Shown here piece by piece: positions 39,858-53,300 of a DNA stretch of 64,000 bases. The position numbers and the translations under genes are program-made. The notes under the pieces are model-generated. The model had not been told where the DNA came from, ran no database searches, and saw only the letters and a program-made list of their open reading frames with translations. Position 1 is the first letter of the stretch; every line of letters begins with the position of its first letter. The DNA comes from Spirodela intermedia (Eukaryota; Streptophyta; Magnoliopsida; Alismatales; Araceae): assembly GCA_902729315.2 (NCBI GenBank), contig LR746277.1:1369001-1433000 (forward strand). The letters run 5' to 3'.

Positions 39858-41939
39858 ATGGCGGGGCTAGCAGCAGAAGCATCTCAGTTTGACGAGCGTC
39901 ACTATGATGCCAAAATGAAGGAGTAATTTCCATCTTGAATCTTTTGATTGCAGAATCTTAATTCAGCCCCTTTTTTGAGGCATTTATGTCGTCTAGCTCA
40001 TTTCTGCTATTAAATACAGGCTTCAAGAAGAAGGACAAGATTTCTTTACTTATTATGATGAGGTTTATGAGAGCTTTGATTCTATGGGCCTGCACGAGAA
40101 CCTGCTCAGAGGCATTTATGCCTATGGTAACACGATAAAAAAATAAAAATAAAATCTCCTGGTTCATTTTTTTATTGTGTATTCGCTATTTACTTCCTGG
40201 TTAATCCACCAAATCTTCTTCTGCACAGGTTTTGAGAAACCTTCTGCTATACAGCAGAGAGGAATTGTTCCTTTTTGCAAAGGATTGGATGTTATTCAAC
40301 AGGCGCAGTCAGGAACTGGGAAAACCGCAACATTTTGTGCTGGAATTCTGCATCAGATTGACTACAGCTTGGTGGAGTGCCAGGCATTGGTCCTTGCACC
40401 AACTCGTGAGCTGGCCCAACAGATTGAGAAGGTCATGCGGGCACTCGGCGACTACCTCGGTGTGAAAGTTCATGCATGTGTGGGAGGAACGAGTGTTCGT
40501 GAGGATCAGCGCATTCTGTCAAGTGGGGTTCACGTCGTTGTTGGTACGCCAGGGCGCGTTTTTGACATGCTACGGAGACAGTATCTGCGGCCCAACTCCA
40601 TTAAGATATTTTCTTTGGATGAGGCTGATGAAATGCTCTCTCGGGGCTTCAAAGATCAGGTCTCTCTTTGTATAACTCGTGATTACTATTTTCTTTCGCA
40701 TTGCTACTGTGAAAATGATGTGTGGGGGGTTTTTGGAGAATAATTCATTGTCTGCCTTTGATTTCTTCTCCTGTTATATTTTGCACGTATTTGGTTCTGT
40801 GCACTTTAAACAAGTGTTACTTTAGATTCACTTCGGATTTAGAAATTAATAATTGATTTGTTGCTGGCGGTTATCATTGATTTTAGAGAACAGTCAAGAA
40901 ATCATAATGTAGTGACATGCTACTACGCTGCAGTGCTCTTTTTTTTTTTTTTTTTGGATTCCTAGGAGAAAGCAATTTGAATGGTGAGGGGAATGACGCT
41001 TCAATGGGTCACTGCCCCTTTTTTTGCTTCTGGAACGTGTTGAATTCCTTTGTAATTTCACTGGATATTTTTTCTTAATGAAGAATAAGAAGCTTCTTTC
41101 TGTGTCTTTGTGCAATCGCATCTTGTTCTCTGACTATTCCTTGTGTTTTTTTGTTTCTTGCATCTGATTACATACTGAATGAAGTTGAAGAATCCTGTGA
41201 TTCTTTGTGGTACAATCGGTGGAAATCTGTCTGGAAATTGCAAACAGTTAATCGCTTTCTTGTCCCTTCATCTCATGTTCACATTATTTTTTTCTTCTAC
41301 CAGATCTACGATATCTTCCAGCTTCTCCCTTCGAAGATTCAGATCGGGGTCTTCTCTGCCACTATGCCTCCAGAGGCTCTTGAGATCACCCGCAAGTTCA
41401 TGAACAAGCCGGTGAGGATCCTGGTCAAGAGAGATGAGCTCACTCTGGAGGGTATCAAGCAATTCTACGTGAATGTCAACAAGGAGGAGTGGAAGCTCGA
41501 GACCCTGTGCGATCTCTACGAGACACTGGCCATCACCCAGAGCGTCATCTTCGTGAACACCCGCCGCAAGGTTGACTGGCTCACCGATCAGATGAGGAGC
41601 AGTGATCACACTGTGTCGGCAACACACGGCGACATGGATCAGAACACAAGGGACATTATCATGAGGGAATTCCGATCCGGGTCGTCTCGGGTGCTCATCA
41701 CCACCGATCTCCTTGCCCGTGGGATCGATGTCCAGCAGGTTTCTCTGGTCATAAACTATGATCTGCCGACCCAGCCGGAGAATTACCTCCATCGAATTGG
41801 GCGGAGTGGCCGGTTCGGCAGGAAGGGTGTCTCGATCAACTTTGTCACCCAGGACGATGAGCGGATGTTGTCCGACATCCAGAGGTTCTACAATGTCGTC
41901 ATTGAGGAGCTTCCTTCCAATGTTGCTGACCTCATTTGA
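39858..41939 (+). CDS. eIF4A: Eukaryotic initiation factor 4A (DEAD-box RNA helicase)
   Basis: Exons 39858-39922, 40020-40126, 40229-40659 and 41304-41939 (TGA) give 412 aa, the normal plant eIF4A length. Landmarks: Q-motif region [12 protein letters not shown] (58-69), Walker A AQSGTGKT (83-90), [19 protein letters not shown] (188-191), SAT (219-221), [12 protein letters not shown]-type block, [17 protein letters not shown] and HRIGRSGR (364-371). The protein ends NVADLI. The start [12 protein letters not shown] matches cytosolic eIF4A, not the exon-junction paralogue eIF4A-III, which starts differently. It unwinds mRNA leader structure as part of eIF4F (family knowledge). Oddities: FSLDEADE instead of FVLDEADE, and a few further conservative changes ([14 protein letters not shown]), so this may be a diverged copy of a multigene family. 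Confidence 0.96.
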
Positions 41940-42813
41940 TCTGCGCCTTACCCTGTTTTTTTTTTTTCTCTTCCTGCATTTTTCTGAGTTTATTATTTAA
42001 AATTAGTGGCTTAAAAGATTCTGCCCCCACCGTCGGGCTTTGCAACTTCAGACGGGTTGGGATTTTGTGGATAAGTGATCAGCTTGTCCGTCCGTTCTCT
42101 ATTAAATTTTTGAGGCTTTTCGGGCTCGGCGTCTGTGTGCTCCTCTCCTTTTGTTTCCCTTTTAACCACGCAGGGTTGACTTTAGCACCTCATGTCATGG
42201 CGATTCAACTTCCAGAGGAGCAGGTGTTTTGGCTGTTATTCATCGATTTGACTTGAGGGTTCGAGGTCTTTTTAGCTGCAGTTTGATAATTGGTTGGAAC
42301 TGGAATAGGCTGGGTTACGGATGATTGAGCAACTCACGAGAGGCCGGTCCAGTTGCCAATGATTGAGCATGGATGAATTTGTTGACTTATTAGATCAGGA
42401 GGGTAGCTGGACGGTGGAAGTCAGCTCCTTTGTCAACGTCGCTAGCGGAATTAGAATTGGGGATTCGATGCGAAACTAACCGGTTAACAAACTGGGGCCT
42501 TTTGCGATTGAATGACCGAAGGGTCAAAGCTGCTGTTCGATCAAAAGGAGAGGGGGTGGGTGGTGATCTCCAACGTCTTGAGACTTACTAGCCCTGTCGG
42601 GCAGTCACGATTGACCGTAAGGTCGGAAAGGAAGCAGGCAGCCAGCTAGGAGCAGACCCCTCCCGTACCTGCTCTGCGTGTCTTCTCTTGATACTCTCCC
42701 TCCTCTGGAGGGTACCACCTCCTCGTCTTCCTCCCCACAGAAACGCTTGAGGCCCTCCGCTTCATCTCCTTGCTCCATCTCCTTCTCCTTGTAGAGCTTC
42801 ATCTGTGTTTCAG
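41940..42813 (+). other. eIF4A 3' UTR and DUF247 promoter/leader
   Basis: 875 bases separate these two same-strand genes. The first part is T-rich, as in a 3' UTR. The second becomes CT-rich from about 42600 and probably contains the DUF247 leader. TTGAC-type motifs occur at 42377, 42432 and 42611. I see no gene. Confidence 0.5.
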
Positions 42814-44211
42814 ATGGTCGCCTCCTTCAACGAGGAGCTCTTGGGCTGGTACCTCATCACCCTCAGGCTCAGGCAGGCCATGGAAGCCGGCCTACCCAGA
42901 CCCCCCTGGCAAAAGAAGGCGGAGTTGCAGTGGGCCGTTACCATAATCGGAAACCTTGAACAGGCGAGGAAGGTCGAGTCCTCCCGCCCCTGGGCCAAGA
43001 TCTCCATCTACCGCGTGCCCATCTCGCTCAGGGGGAGCGAAGACGAGTGCCACTACACCCCCATGACCGTCTCCATCGGGCCCTTCCACCGTGGGGCGAA
43101 GCAGCAGCTGCGGGCCATGGAGCTCCACAAATGGCGGGCCCTGCAGATGGTCCTCCGCCGCAGCGGGCACCACGCCGGCCTGTACTTCGACGCCGCGCGG
43201 GCCCTGGAGCGCCGCGCGCGCGCCTGCTACGAGGGTGGCGGTGCGCCCCTCTCGGCAGAGCAGTTCGCGGAAGCAATGGTGCTCGACGGGCTCTTCATGC
43301 TCGAGCTATTCCGCGGCGTTGCCGCCGCGGGGGGCTTCGAGGCGCTGGGCTACTCCCCGCACGACCCCGTCTTCGCCATGAACGCTACCATGCGCGCGGC
43401 TCAGCGCGACATGCTCCTGCTCGAGAACCAGATCCCCATGTTCGTCCTCGACCGCCTGCTCGGCCTGCAGCTCGGGGAACCAGCGCAGCGTGGCATGGCG
43501 GCGCTCCTAGCAGCCCGCTTCTTCTCCCTCCTCTCCCCCACCGGCGGCGGCAGCGGCGACATCGCCTTCGACCCTCTTCCCCACCGGGGGCTGCACTGCC
43601 TGGACTTCCTCCGGCGGAGCTTGCTGCGGACGGGTGGCGGCGCCTCCGGCGACGGGCGGAAGCAGCAGATGGTGCCCTGCGTCACCGAGCTGAAGAAGGC
43701 CGGCGTGAGCGTCCGGCGGAGGAAGGGCCGCTTCTGGGACATCAGATTCAGCAACGGGGTGCTGCAGATCCCTCGCCTGCTGGTGCACGACTGCACGAGG
43801 TCACTCTTCCTCAACCTCATCGCTTTCGAGCAGTGCCACCTGCAAGAAGCCAGGGGGCACATCACCGCCTACGTCGTCTTCATGGACAACCTGATAAACT
43901 CCGGCGAGGACGTGGGGTTCCTGCACCAGCGGGGAGTGCTGGAGCATTCGCTGGGGAGCGACGAGGAGGTCGCCGGACTCGTCAACCGGCTCTGCCGGGG
44001 GGTCACCGTCGACGGCGGCTACCTGGCGGCGCTCTCGGCGGAGCTGAACCGGCACTGCGGCCGCCGGTGGAACGTGTGGAGGGCCACTCTCTGGCACCAC
44101 TACTTCAGCAGCCCCTGGGCCATCATCTCCTTCGTCGCCGCCGTCCTGCTCCTCATTCTCACCTTCCTGCAGACCTTCTACGGCGTCTACTCCTACTACA
44201 GAGGTCAATGA
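42814..44211 (+). CDS. DUF247 (UPF0481) membrane-anchored protein
   Basis: A single exon encodes 465 aa. The start is the ATG at 42814; a three-codon GTG extension is not used. Family landmarks are ISIYRVP, YTPMTVSIGPFHRG (81-94), MELHKWRALQ, EAMVLDGLFMLELF (154-166), DMLLLENQIPMFVLDRL (199-215), LQIPRLLVHDCTRSLFLNLIAFEQC and the FMDNLINSGEDVGFL block. A single hydrophobic segment (about 435-458) follows a WR..LWHHYFSSPWA stretch near the C-terminus, giving a tail-anchored layout. DUF247 is a large plant-specific family; some members at grass S and Z loci act in self-incompatibility, but most have no known role. Coding GC is very high, which creates a long antisense/alternate-frame shadow (394 codons from 43047). 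The gene follows eIF4A on the same strand. Confidence 0.95.
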   Translation: MVASFNEELLGWYLITLRLRQAMEAGLPRPPWQKKAELQWAVTIIGNLEQARKVESSRPWAKISIYRVPISLRGSEDECHYTPMTVSIGPFHRGAKQQLRAMELHKWRALQMVLRRSGHHAGLYFDAARALERRARACYEGGGAPLSAEQFAEAMVLDGLFMLELFRGVAAAGGFEALGYSPHDPVFAMNATMRAAQRDMLLLENQIPMFVLDRLLGLQLGEPAQRGMAALLAARFFSLLSPTGGGSGDIAFDPLPHRGLHCLDFLRRSLLRTGGGASGDGRKQQMVPCVTELKKAGVSVRRRKGRFWDIRFSNGVLQIPRLLVHDCTRSLFLNLIAFEQCHLQEARGHITAYVVFMDNLINSGEDVGFLHQRGVLEHSLGSDEEVAGLVNRLCRGVTVDGGYLAALSAELNRHCGRRWNVWRATLWHHYFSSPWAIISFVAAVLLLILTFLQTFYGVYSYYRGQ

Positions 44212-46622
44212 AGAACCAGCAGAGAGTCTGAGCTTCCATGGCGCAGGGACGGGTATGAAAAGCTTGCGGTGGGTCGCCTGCCTTAGATAGTTCAAGGCTG
44301 AATAAGTGGTGACGCCTTTCGCTGTGTGTTGACCAACGTACCCGAACAAATTGGCATTCATTATACTGCGTCGTTCATTTAATATGTTTCCAACAGTAAA
44401 GTAATTTGGATTTCTATCAATAAATTGTGAAAATCCGACTTACATGGGCTACTTACGTCGGTTGACTCTTGCAGCCTACATACAGTTGATTCTATTTTGG
44501 TACATTTATCTCATGTGTCATAACTCCATGTTCAACATTCCTACTCTGTGGCGTAAACCTAAGACTAATATTCCCACATGCCACCATTATCTATGAACAT
44601 TCAATGCATTCTCATTGGAATACAAAGGTTTGTATTGAATTTTCAACCGAGTTCCCTTTATAGCTCTTAAGAGGATTGCAAATATATATAGTTTTCCTCA
44701 TTGCATTAATTTTGATTGTCACTTTAGACGTTTATTTGACATAAACGCATGTGTGAATGTATCCTCGTTTCTTCATTGGGCACACACATAAGAGTATGTA
44801 GAGTGCCTATAAACTTTGAATCAAGAAAATACTATTGGCAACTTTGAAGTAAATCAAGGATATTTTAGTCAAAAATTATAATTCAATGGACTCAAAGACA
44901 AATAGAAAGAGAATGATAGAGATGATGAATGAAGGCTAGTATAGGGGTGATGAAAGGGGGGAGAAACTCATATCATGCTATATAACTAACCTATGAGAGT
45001 GAATGGCAATTGCTTCATCTATAGGAACCCTATAAGGTAAGGACTACAAGAAATATAGGAAGATTAAAACTATTCTCATTAAATAACCAACTAATTAAGT
45101 ATAATACTTAAGCCCTTTTCAATTCATAGACAGCCTATGGTGAAAGCTGTTGGCATAATAGTAAATTTACATGAATAACACATGTAGCTAAACGTGAAGG
45201 TTCTATATAATTTTATGTTTTTACCAAGAGTTTGGTTCAGCATGATTTTTATAAAAGACGTTACATTATGGTGGTAAAGATTACAACTCAATGTGATTGT
45301 GATTTTATAATCCTCTTTATAGTTGACTTCAAGAGTGGCTTTGGAATGATTTTTTCTCAATGTGAAGGTAATAATCACTCCTCACCCTATAACAAAATCC
45401 TAATCACAAGGGCAGAAAAGTCATACTTTATTTTAGGTACACACACACATTACATGTTAATGTGAAGCTTCTATAGTTTTACCAGTTCAACATGAGTCAA
45501 ATAGGAGACAAAAATCGAGTGTGAGTTATTGTTAGTATAGTGGTGCAGATTACATGAAGCTCAACATGTGTGAAAGGAATGGAGTTTTTCGCCATGATCT
45601 CAACGATTAGAAAGTGATAACCCTTGGTAGCTAAACAAGTGCTTATATATAGTCAATGTTATGTCTAGCACTATATGAAGATGCTGAATTCAAGAGCCTT
45701 AACTTTCCTAAAATGCCTCAATGATGACCAATCCACTTATAATCAATTGATGAAATTTAATGACTACTCATTTGGACCGTCATCTGAAATGTAATGATCA
45801 TGAAATATTAAGAAATATCTTTATCACTTTAAAGTATTCAGATGAGAATACTTATGATTTGAAATTGTCAAAAAAGTTTTCTTTATCAGATCAGAATCAT
45901 TCTTTTATATTATTACATATATTTCTAATCAAATTACAATTTATACCCTTGAGTTAGAGATAATATTTTTGAGTAAAGAAAATACTCATACATGTAGTTT
46001 AAAGTGTTGGGATGAAGATATGAACATTATATATCATGATGAGAATATGATAATGAAAATAAATGTTGAATTGTACTTGACATCATTCTTCACTTTTGGA
46101 CTACATATTCTTGACACATGGAATTGAAGTAATGATTAAGAGTCCTAAGAAATGACAAATATATGGTTTAAAGTACTGATAATAAGCGTGTAAGTTGAAT
46201 TTTCTTTCCTTAACTTTTCACTTTTTTCTTTTTTTCACTCACAAGTATGTTGCCTCTTTTCCTTAAGAATCTAAACTAACTCAAAAATATATTTAATCAC
46301 TTATTTTGTGTAACTTTATAAAGACTAGAATTCACTATGCAAAATATAAAATGGCCCTTTTGATTCATTATTTATTTTTTTCACCTTTGAAAGACAAAAG
46401 ACCCCAAAATCAATGAGTAACAAATTGAGGTCTCTAAATGAAGGCCGTCACTAGTTAACTAGTAAGTGAAGAGCCTTGCTTACCACACTAAAACCTTAGT
46501 CTAGCCTATTACCATATGACATGAGCATCAAATTATTAAGTGATTATAAAACATCTTTAGTTCTAACGAAAAGAGTAAGTGAGAGAGAGAGGGAGGGAGA
46601 GAGAGAGGGAGGGAGAGAGAGA

Positions 46623-46698
<76 letters not shown>

Positions 46699-47337
46699 TG
46701 TCACACACTATCATGAAAGAGAAACGTGCCACTCAGTTTTTAAGTTAGAGCACTACTCAACCTTGAAGGTAGAGACTAGTTTCCACAGGGCTGCCAATTG
46801 CTATGCCTACTATAAGCAACGAAAAAACACTCGAAAACAAAGATTTATTTTAGCAAAACATTGACGGACCATGCACAGACTAAGGAATGCAAATAATATT
46901 CATACAAAACCCTAGAAGTTCTTATGCATGAGACATGCGAAACACATAAATATATGTATGCATAGGCATATACATAAGTACCCCATGAACGAGTTGCTAA
47001 TTCATTGATCAAATATTATGAGAAGGCAGGCACAGGGGATGTTACACAGTACCTGTTACAAAGAAGATCCTTGCCTGGAACGCGCAGTTGAACTCAGAAG
47101 TTTTCAGATAAGCTTTGTTGAGTCTAGTAGGGGAACAAAGTCTTCCACCTGCATTTTATTCACCACAAAAAGGGGACCTTCCATGCCTCATGCCTTCACA
47201 CCCACCATATGGACCTCATGGATCCTAATTTACATGAAAGCAGGTGGAAGGGGGGGAGACCAGAGTCATGCATGAGGAGATCTTCAGTTGTCAATCTGAA
47301 GAGAAGGAGAAGGGGAAGGGGAAGAGAGAATAATTAT
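44212..47337. other. Convergent intergenic DNA, DUF247 to the CCCH zinc-finger gene
   Basis: A poly(A)-signal candidate AATAAA at 44419-44424 would give the DUF247 mRNA a 3' UTR of roughly 220-240 nt. The rest is AT-rich without any supportable gene. A long GA microsatellite lies at 46581-46696. Sequence 47000-47337 probably contains the 3' UTR of the zinc-finger gene on the minus strand. Confidence 0.55.
46581..46696. repeat. Long compound (GA)n/(GGGA) microsatellite, about 116 bases
   Basis: The left part is interrupted by regularly spaced GGGAGG and GGGA units; the right 70 bases are nearly pure GA. It is the longest simple repeat in the window. Confidence 0.97.
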
Positions 47338-50300
47338 TCAGTCAGAATGATCCTGTGTGGATCCTGATGAAGGGGCAGTCTGCGACGGAGAAATAGCTTG
47401 AGCGGGTTGATCCTCTAGTGAGTCTAGATCAGCCCCCGTCTGCTCATTGCTCGTCATCCCCGGATTTGGGAACCCATCAGCCACCTTGAAAGCCTCTGGA
47501 GCTGTGGTGCCGGATGATGTCCTGTTCATCGGTGAGCTTCTCTCAAATGGGATGAGGGATGATGGGCTCCACGTTGAGAAAGGAGGGTGGTACGCAGTGT
47601 AACCATAGTATCCGGGCCATGCATATGGATGGTCAAATTTGCATGCTGAGCCATATTTGCAGCTTCCATATGTCCTGTAAAACGTGCACACGGCCTGACC
47701 CTTCATAACAAAACCACAAAAATGACAAGCAAGAAGAACCCAGATGAGTAATTCGGGGCAGCTTGAAGAGTTTTAATCAGAAAAGCAATCCAAATATGTC
47801 AGATTTACTGGTCTTAAGGGAAGCATGTGTGGGCCGATGGGGCCTGGATTCGATGAAGGAATCTTCTCTCTCGGATGATGGTACTTGCAAGCTGGTCCAT
47901 ATTTGCATCTCCCAGTTTTCAGGAAGTATTGACACTCGGGCTGGTCAGGTCTCTCTGGGAGAACAGCTTGCGGGATTGAACTTAACTGCATTTGGGGGTT
48001 GGAGTTTGGGAGGTGATCTTGTCCAGGCACATCACCGGGGTTCACAGCACCCTGATTCAGGCAAATAACACAGGTCATGGTGTGCTTCCACAAACACAAG
48101 AACAGGAGGGAACCTTTTGTTCCAAACTTAAACCAATCTTTAACTCAAGCAATGTACGATAGATATGAATTTAGTCCCTTTTTAGTTGATATTAGGATTC
48201 AGTCTTTAAGGTAAGCCATACAGTCAGAAACACAAATCCAATCAAGTAACGGCATAGCCAAGGAGCATGAACTGCGAATCTCAAGTAATTTTAGAACCAG
48301 GTAGGCGATCATATGTCAAATCGATGATGATAAAATCAATGGCCAGAAACTTTATTAAACTCATGCATTATTTGTGAAAATATTGCAATTTTGTGCAGCA
48401 TAATAGAGGTGAGCTTCGAAATGAGAAATTTTCAGTTGGCCATCGAAAAGTGAGACAAATTACAAAAGCAATGGAGAGGTCTAAAATTTATCCGTCAACA
48501 GCCACGCATCTTATAATTCATATCATGAATCCAAAGCGGTTGTGAACTAGTATTGAGTTCAACAGAAAAAATGAGATACCACTGATAATGTAAATACAGC
48601 CAGAACAGGAGTAAAAACTTTTGAAGCAGCACCTGCTAAAAGAGCAGAAATTCAGAAGTCACGCATTTGCTTAAAAACAAAATGACATAGGCAACAGAAT
48701 ATGCCTCTGTCATGGGTTGGAATATCGTCGACAGCTCCAGTTCCTTTTTTATTTTGAATTCATGGTTAAAAAAAAAAGAGGCGAAAAGTCTCCAAGCCTC
48801 TAAGAAATAACCTCTGGCAAAATGGAATGACTTCATCGAAAAAAAGGATTTTAAACAAAAATAATATAGTTTTAAGTATGATGATCAAAAGGCAGTGGAA
48901 ATCCCAATAGGATTGCCAAATTGGGCTGTTTCCAATCCTCCACATAAGCTTTATTGGCTTATTTTTTCATAGAACTCTGGCTCTTTACTCCCAATTAACT
49001 CATAACATTGTACAAAAAAGAACCTTTCAAAAATACAACGAGGGCTTGTTTCCTTCAAAATTTATTGCTTGTGATCAGAGATTATGCTTATTATTTTGGG
49101 AATACACTGGTAGAAGTAAATAAGCGCACCATGTAAAGAAGAAGACCCAGTAATAGCGCCCACAACCTCTATTCACTCTAGAAGGACTACTCACTCGCCC
49201 AAAGTTATACCGCAACAACAATCTGTTTCTGCCTTTCTATCGGCTACATAATCCCACAATCATCCCAACGATCAGTTTTCCTGTGTGGATGGGACTCAAT
49301 CAGCAACTCATTTCCGGCAGTTTTTGCATTTAAAAGTCGATAATACTTCAATAGTCATTTGCAGATTATTTTCTATACAAATATTCTGTCTTAAATGAGG
49401 ACGAATGTCTATCAATCTAGCCAGTGCCACCGAACTGTGCAGCTGCAAGGAAAAAAATGCAGAAGGATTTGTCATGATAATGCTACCTTCATTTCTATCT
49501 CCAAGGTGTTTTATTTCCTTTCTCTGACCATACACAAACTTAGGCGAAAATTTTCCATTCTAACAATCCTCAAAATTGAAGGTTGCAACTTGTCTCCAAC
49601 AAAGGCCTTGCCTTATCACTAAGACAGTAAAGTTGAATAACTGTTTCGTTTGGGGATGATTGATCACTATCTATTGCCGTTCTCTACAATTAGTCCTTAC
49701 TTTTTCTTAATGATTCAACAACAACTTCCGTGAGATTTCGCCAAACTGTAAATGCGCCTCCAACTGTAGGATCCATCTGGCTTTTAGTATAAACCCATGT
49801 CAAGAAACCTTCTAAAAATGATTGCTGTCTGATAACACTATTCTACATAATAAAGAAAACTAGGTCTGATACCTGGCAAAAAGCCATACATATCAAGAAT
49901 TCAGAACACCTGGTAAAGATCAAGATTGAAATTATTCGAGATCAAGGGCAGTCAGTAATCGCAGATTTTCTTTGCTATTTCACAATGGAACTTCGTTTAG
50001 ACTCCAATTATTGTAACCATAGTATTTCGTATAAATTGAAAATTCCCTAGATTTCCTAGACGTCAAAAAAAATAGTTAACAAAAATTCTTTTTTATAACC
50101 GTACAAATTTTTTGTTCTTGACAGTAGAATAAATCATTGATTGTTAATAATCACTACATCTTCAAATGCTCTACGATGATTGGTATTTGATCGTGATGCA
50201 AAAGGAAAATGAGTGCGTTAGAAATGTTGTTAGTTCACAAGATCTAGACATACTTTACCCTTAGGGAAGCATTTTTGTACGTCAATCACAATAGAGGAGG

Positions 50301-53300
50301 GCATATAGAAAAAGTTTCATGCCATAATATGCATAATATGATTCAAGATCATGCAGGATTTTGGATGGCAAACATATCCCTAATGCACAATAAAATATCG
50401 AAACACCATGAATGTGGTAAAGACACCATAAGGACCACGATCAAGACGTGAAAAGTAAATGATACAAACCCAGAAGAACATAACACAAACATGGATTCTT
50501 GTAAGTTCAAAGGTTAGCCACTACCGCATAGGTGTTCCAAGCTGGTTGGGTTGGCACAACATTATGAGATGGCGAAATAATCACAGGGAGAAAAGCTGGA
50601 AGGCCATGCAAATTTGGAGTTGTCACATAGGGAGATTGTGGTAATTGGGTCCATGATGAAATTCTTCCCACAAATGGTGATACAGATTGAGATGCCATAG
50701 CTGATCCTGACGACTCATAGACTGAGGGTGCTGCATCATGAAAGACTGCTCCCATAGTAGGTTCAGGGTGATGGAACTTGCAAGCAAATCCAAATTTGCA
50801 GGACCCATTTCTCATGTAATAAGGACATGACTTTTCTTCCTGAAACAACAAAAGAGTAAAAATTGTAAAAGGGATCATAGGCAAATAGAATCTATAATTT
50901 TTATGAATACAACCACAGCTCAATGATTCAGCACAACACAAATAGGGAGACAGTAAAATAGGTGTGGACACTTGACCCAAAAAAAAAATGCATACCTGAC
51001 GCATAGGTAGACCCAGCATGTTCAATGGCACATGTAATGCCACGAGCCGGTCACGTGGATGATGATATTTACATGTGATACCGTATTTGCAAGTTCCGGT
51101 TTTGAGAAAAAACTGCAAGATAAAACATAAAAATAAAATAACATAAATAGAAATAAATACTTGAATATGTTTTTCTCATTTATAGAATGGACGAAAATTG
51201 CAAAGAAAGGCGATTAGAATGTGTATCTTTTTCCTCAAGAGGCTATTCTTTTCAAAAATTATTTTTACAATTTATGGATCTAAAATAACTTTTACTATCT
51301 TTTTCCTGAACTGCTTTAGAAAGTAAAATCCAAAATCTGGCAGGGTTATTCTATATTTTATAGGAAAACATACGCCCCTTCATGGTATAAATAAGAATTC
51401 GTGCTTATGTCGAATTTTAAGTGAAGGACCAACACAAAAATGCTAGACTATGGAGAATCAATGTTACAATATTTATGATTCCTGACTGGTTCATTAAATA
51501 AGTAACAGACATGAAGTGGCTGCGTGATACGACCCTCCTATCATTTTTCTTCGATCTATATTATTTTATAATGATTTTTTCAAGAAAATACCTCTTATCT
51601 CAACTATAATAACGGATGCTGTTGTCCTTTCACATTTTCCTATCTTTCTGGTGATATAAAGCCAAAACAGTTGCATTCAACCCCAGTGCTACTCGCCCCC
51701 TAGCCCAATCAGATTCTATTGAATGTTTCTGAAGGTGAGAACCCTACTGCAGCACATGAGCTAATCCCATGGTATTTGAGAGATCAAGTAATCAACTTAT
51801 AATCGAGTAAGTTGCTTCTACAAATAAGGGCTAACAAGTGGACATCAATGAGATATTATGCTACACAATAATGCAAGGGGAATCAGGTTAAGCTTTTCTA
51901 CTGAATAAGAATAACCCGTGAATACTAAACAGCTTTCCCAGCTCTCAATAGGATCCAGCATCATTTCTTGAGAAATGGTCAAAACGGAAATCAATTTTGG
52001 TCTTTGTATGACATTAAAATGAAACATGGGGTTTATATACTCCTAACAAAGTGAATAAAACACTTGGCAACTTGCAGATGTCCTTGTCCAGTATTTCTCC
52101 ATGAAGAACCAAGTACACATAAGTGGATTTATTTTCAAAGGCACCTAAGCAAGCAATGGCCCATGAAAAAATTCTAAACATTCCAAACGGTTAGGTCCCA
52201 TTACATATAGCAGCCAACGAGGTGTTCAACCAATAAGCTCCAATGTTGGATCATTGTTCAATTAATTTAATTTTTCGAAGTATTTGGAATATATTTTTCT
52301 TGTCTCAATCGCAAATATCTGACTAATCTCTAAGCGGTTCTGATTAGCTCGCAGTTCTAATACAACAATCCAAGCAAACGACCAGTGAGGACAAAAGATT
52401 CTATAAATATGTCAGGCGGTTGTTATGTGATGTATGTATCTAAAAAGCATAATGTCATACACCACGGGATACAAGGCATCTCAGTTCTGTCTTCGGTTGG
52501 ATCATTATTGCTTTTAACAGAGGACTTTTGATCATTCCTAATTCTTCCAAACAAATGAAAAAAATCATCCCTAAGTACGTATGCAATAAAACATGAAGAG
52601 AGCAATGGTAGGCAGTAATAAGTAGTGAAAATGAAGGTATGTGTTGTCTGTTGGAAATCATGAGAAAGACATGAAGAGAACTGCAGTCTTCTGTGGGCTG
52701 TTGTTCAGTCAAGGTCATGCATAGTCTGGAGATATCCAATAAGGTTGAACTAAATAATACAACATCAATCTTTATTTCATTATGATGAACAGGTAGGAAG
52801 AAGAAAGTGCCACAGAATTCGACCACAGAGAGTACATATAAGGAAGAAAATACATGATTAAAACCTAAAATTTAAAAATACCTAGAAAATTATTGTTTTA
52901 TTATCTCAAAAAGGAATATCACAGTTAAGTAAGGTCAGCATCATTCAATATAAAGTTTAGAACAATTGAAAACTTGGTATAAAAAAATTCGAATATCGTT
53001 TATCATTCTGATTCCTCTCTTTCGGAAAACATTTATATAAAGTACGACAATCTGCCATTTAGACCTGTCTGTCATGGATAATAATTATGTGAATTCATAA
53101 TGACCGTTTATGCAGAGAAAATTCAAGGCTAAGGACATAGAATAATTCAAGCCTTTTGGTTAGTCATAGTGTTTTCTAAACACAAGTTTCACACGTGTCA
53201 AAAAGAATATCATTTAAATGCATTTCTCTCATAACACAGTCAAATAACTGAAAGGAGATAAGAGATAGTGCCTCTTACATATTTTGATTTTGATTTTTCA

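Noticed and set aside
39858-41939. eIF4A-III (exon-junction complex helicase)
   Set aside because: The N-terminus and the [12 protein letters not shown] and [19 protein letters not shown] blocks are those of cytosolic eIF4A. eIF4A-III has a Gly-rich start and DESD-type differences that are absent here.
42805-42813. Three-codon N-terminal extension of the DUF247 protein
   Set aside because: It would start at GTG. The first ATG in frame is 42814.
43047-44231. 394-codon plus-strand frame inside the DUF247 gene
   Set aside because: It is an out-of-phase shadow created by high GC at third codon positions. It is Arg/Pro/Ala-rich with no domain, while the overlapping frame matches DUF247 end to end.
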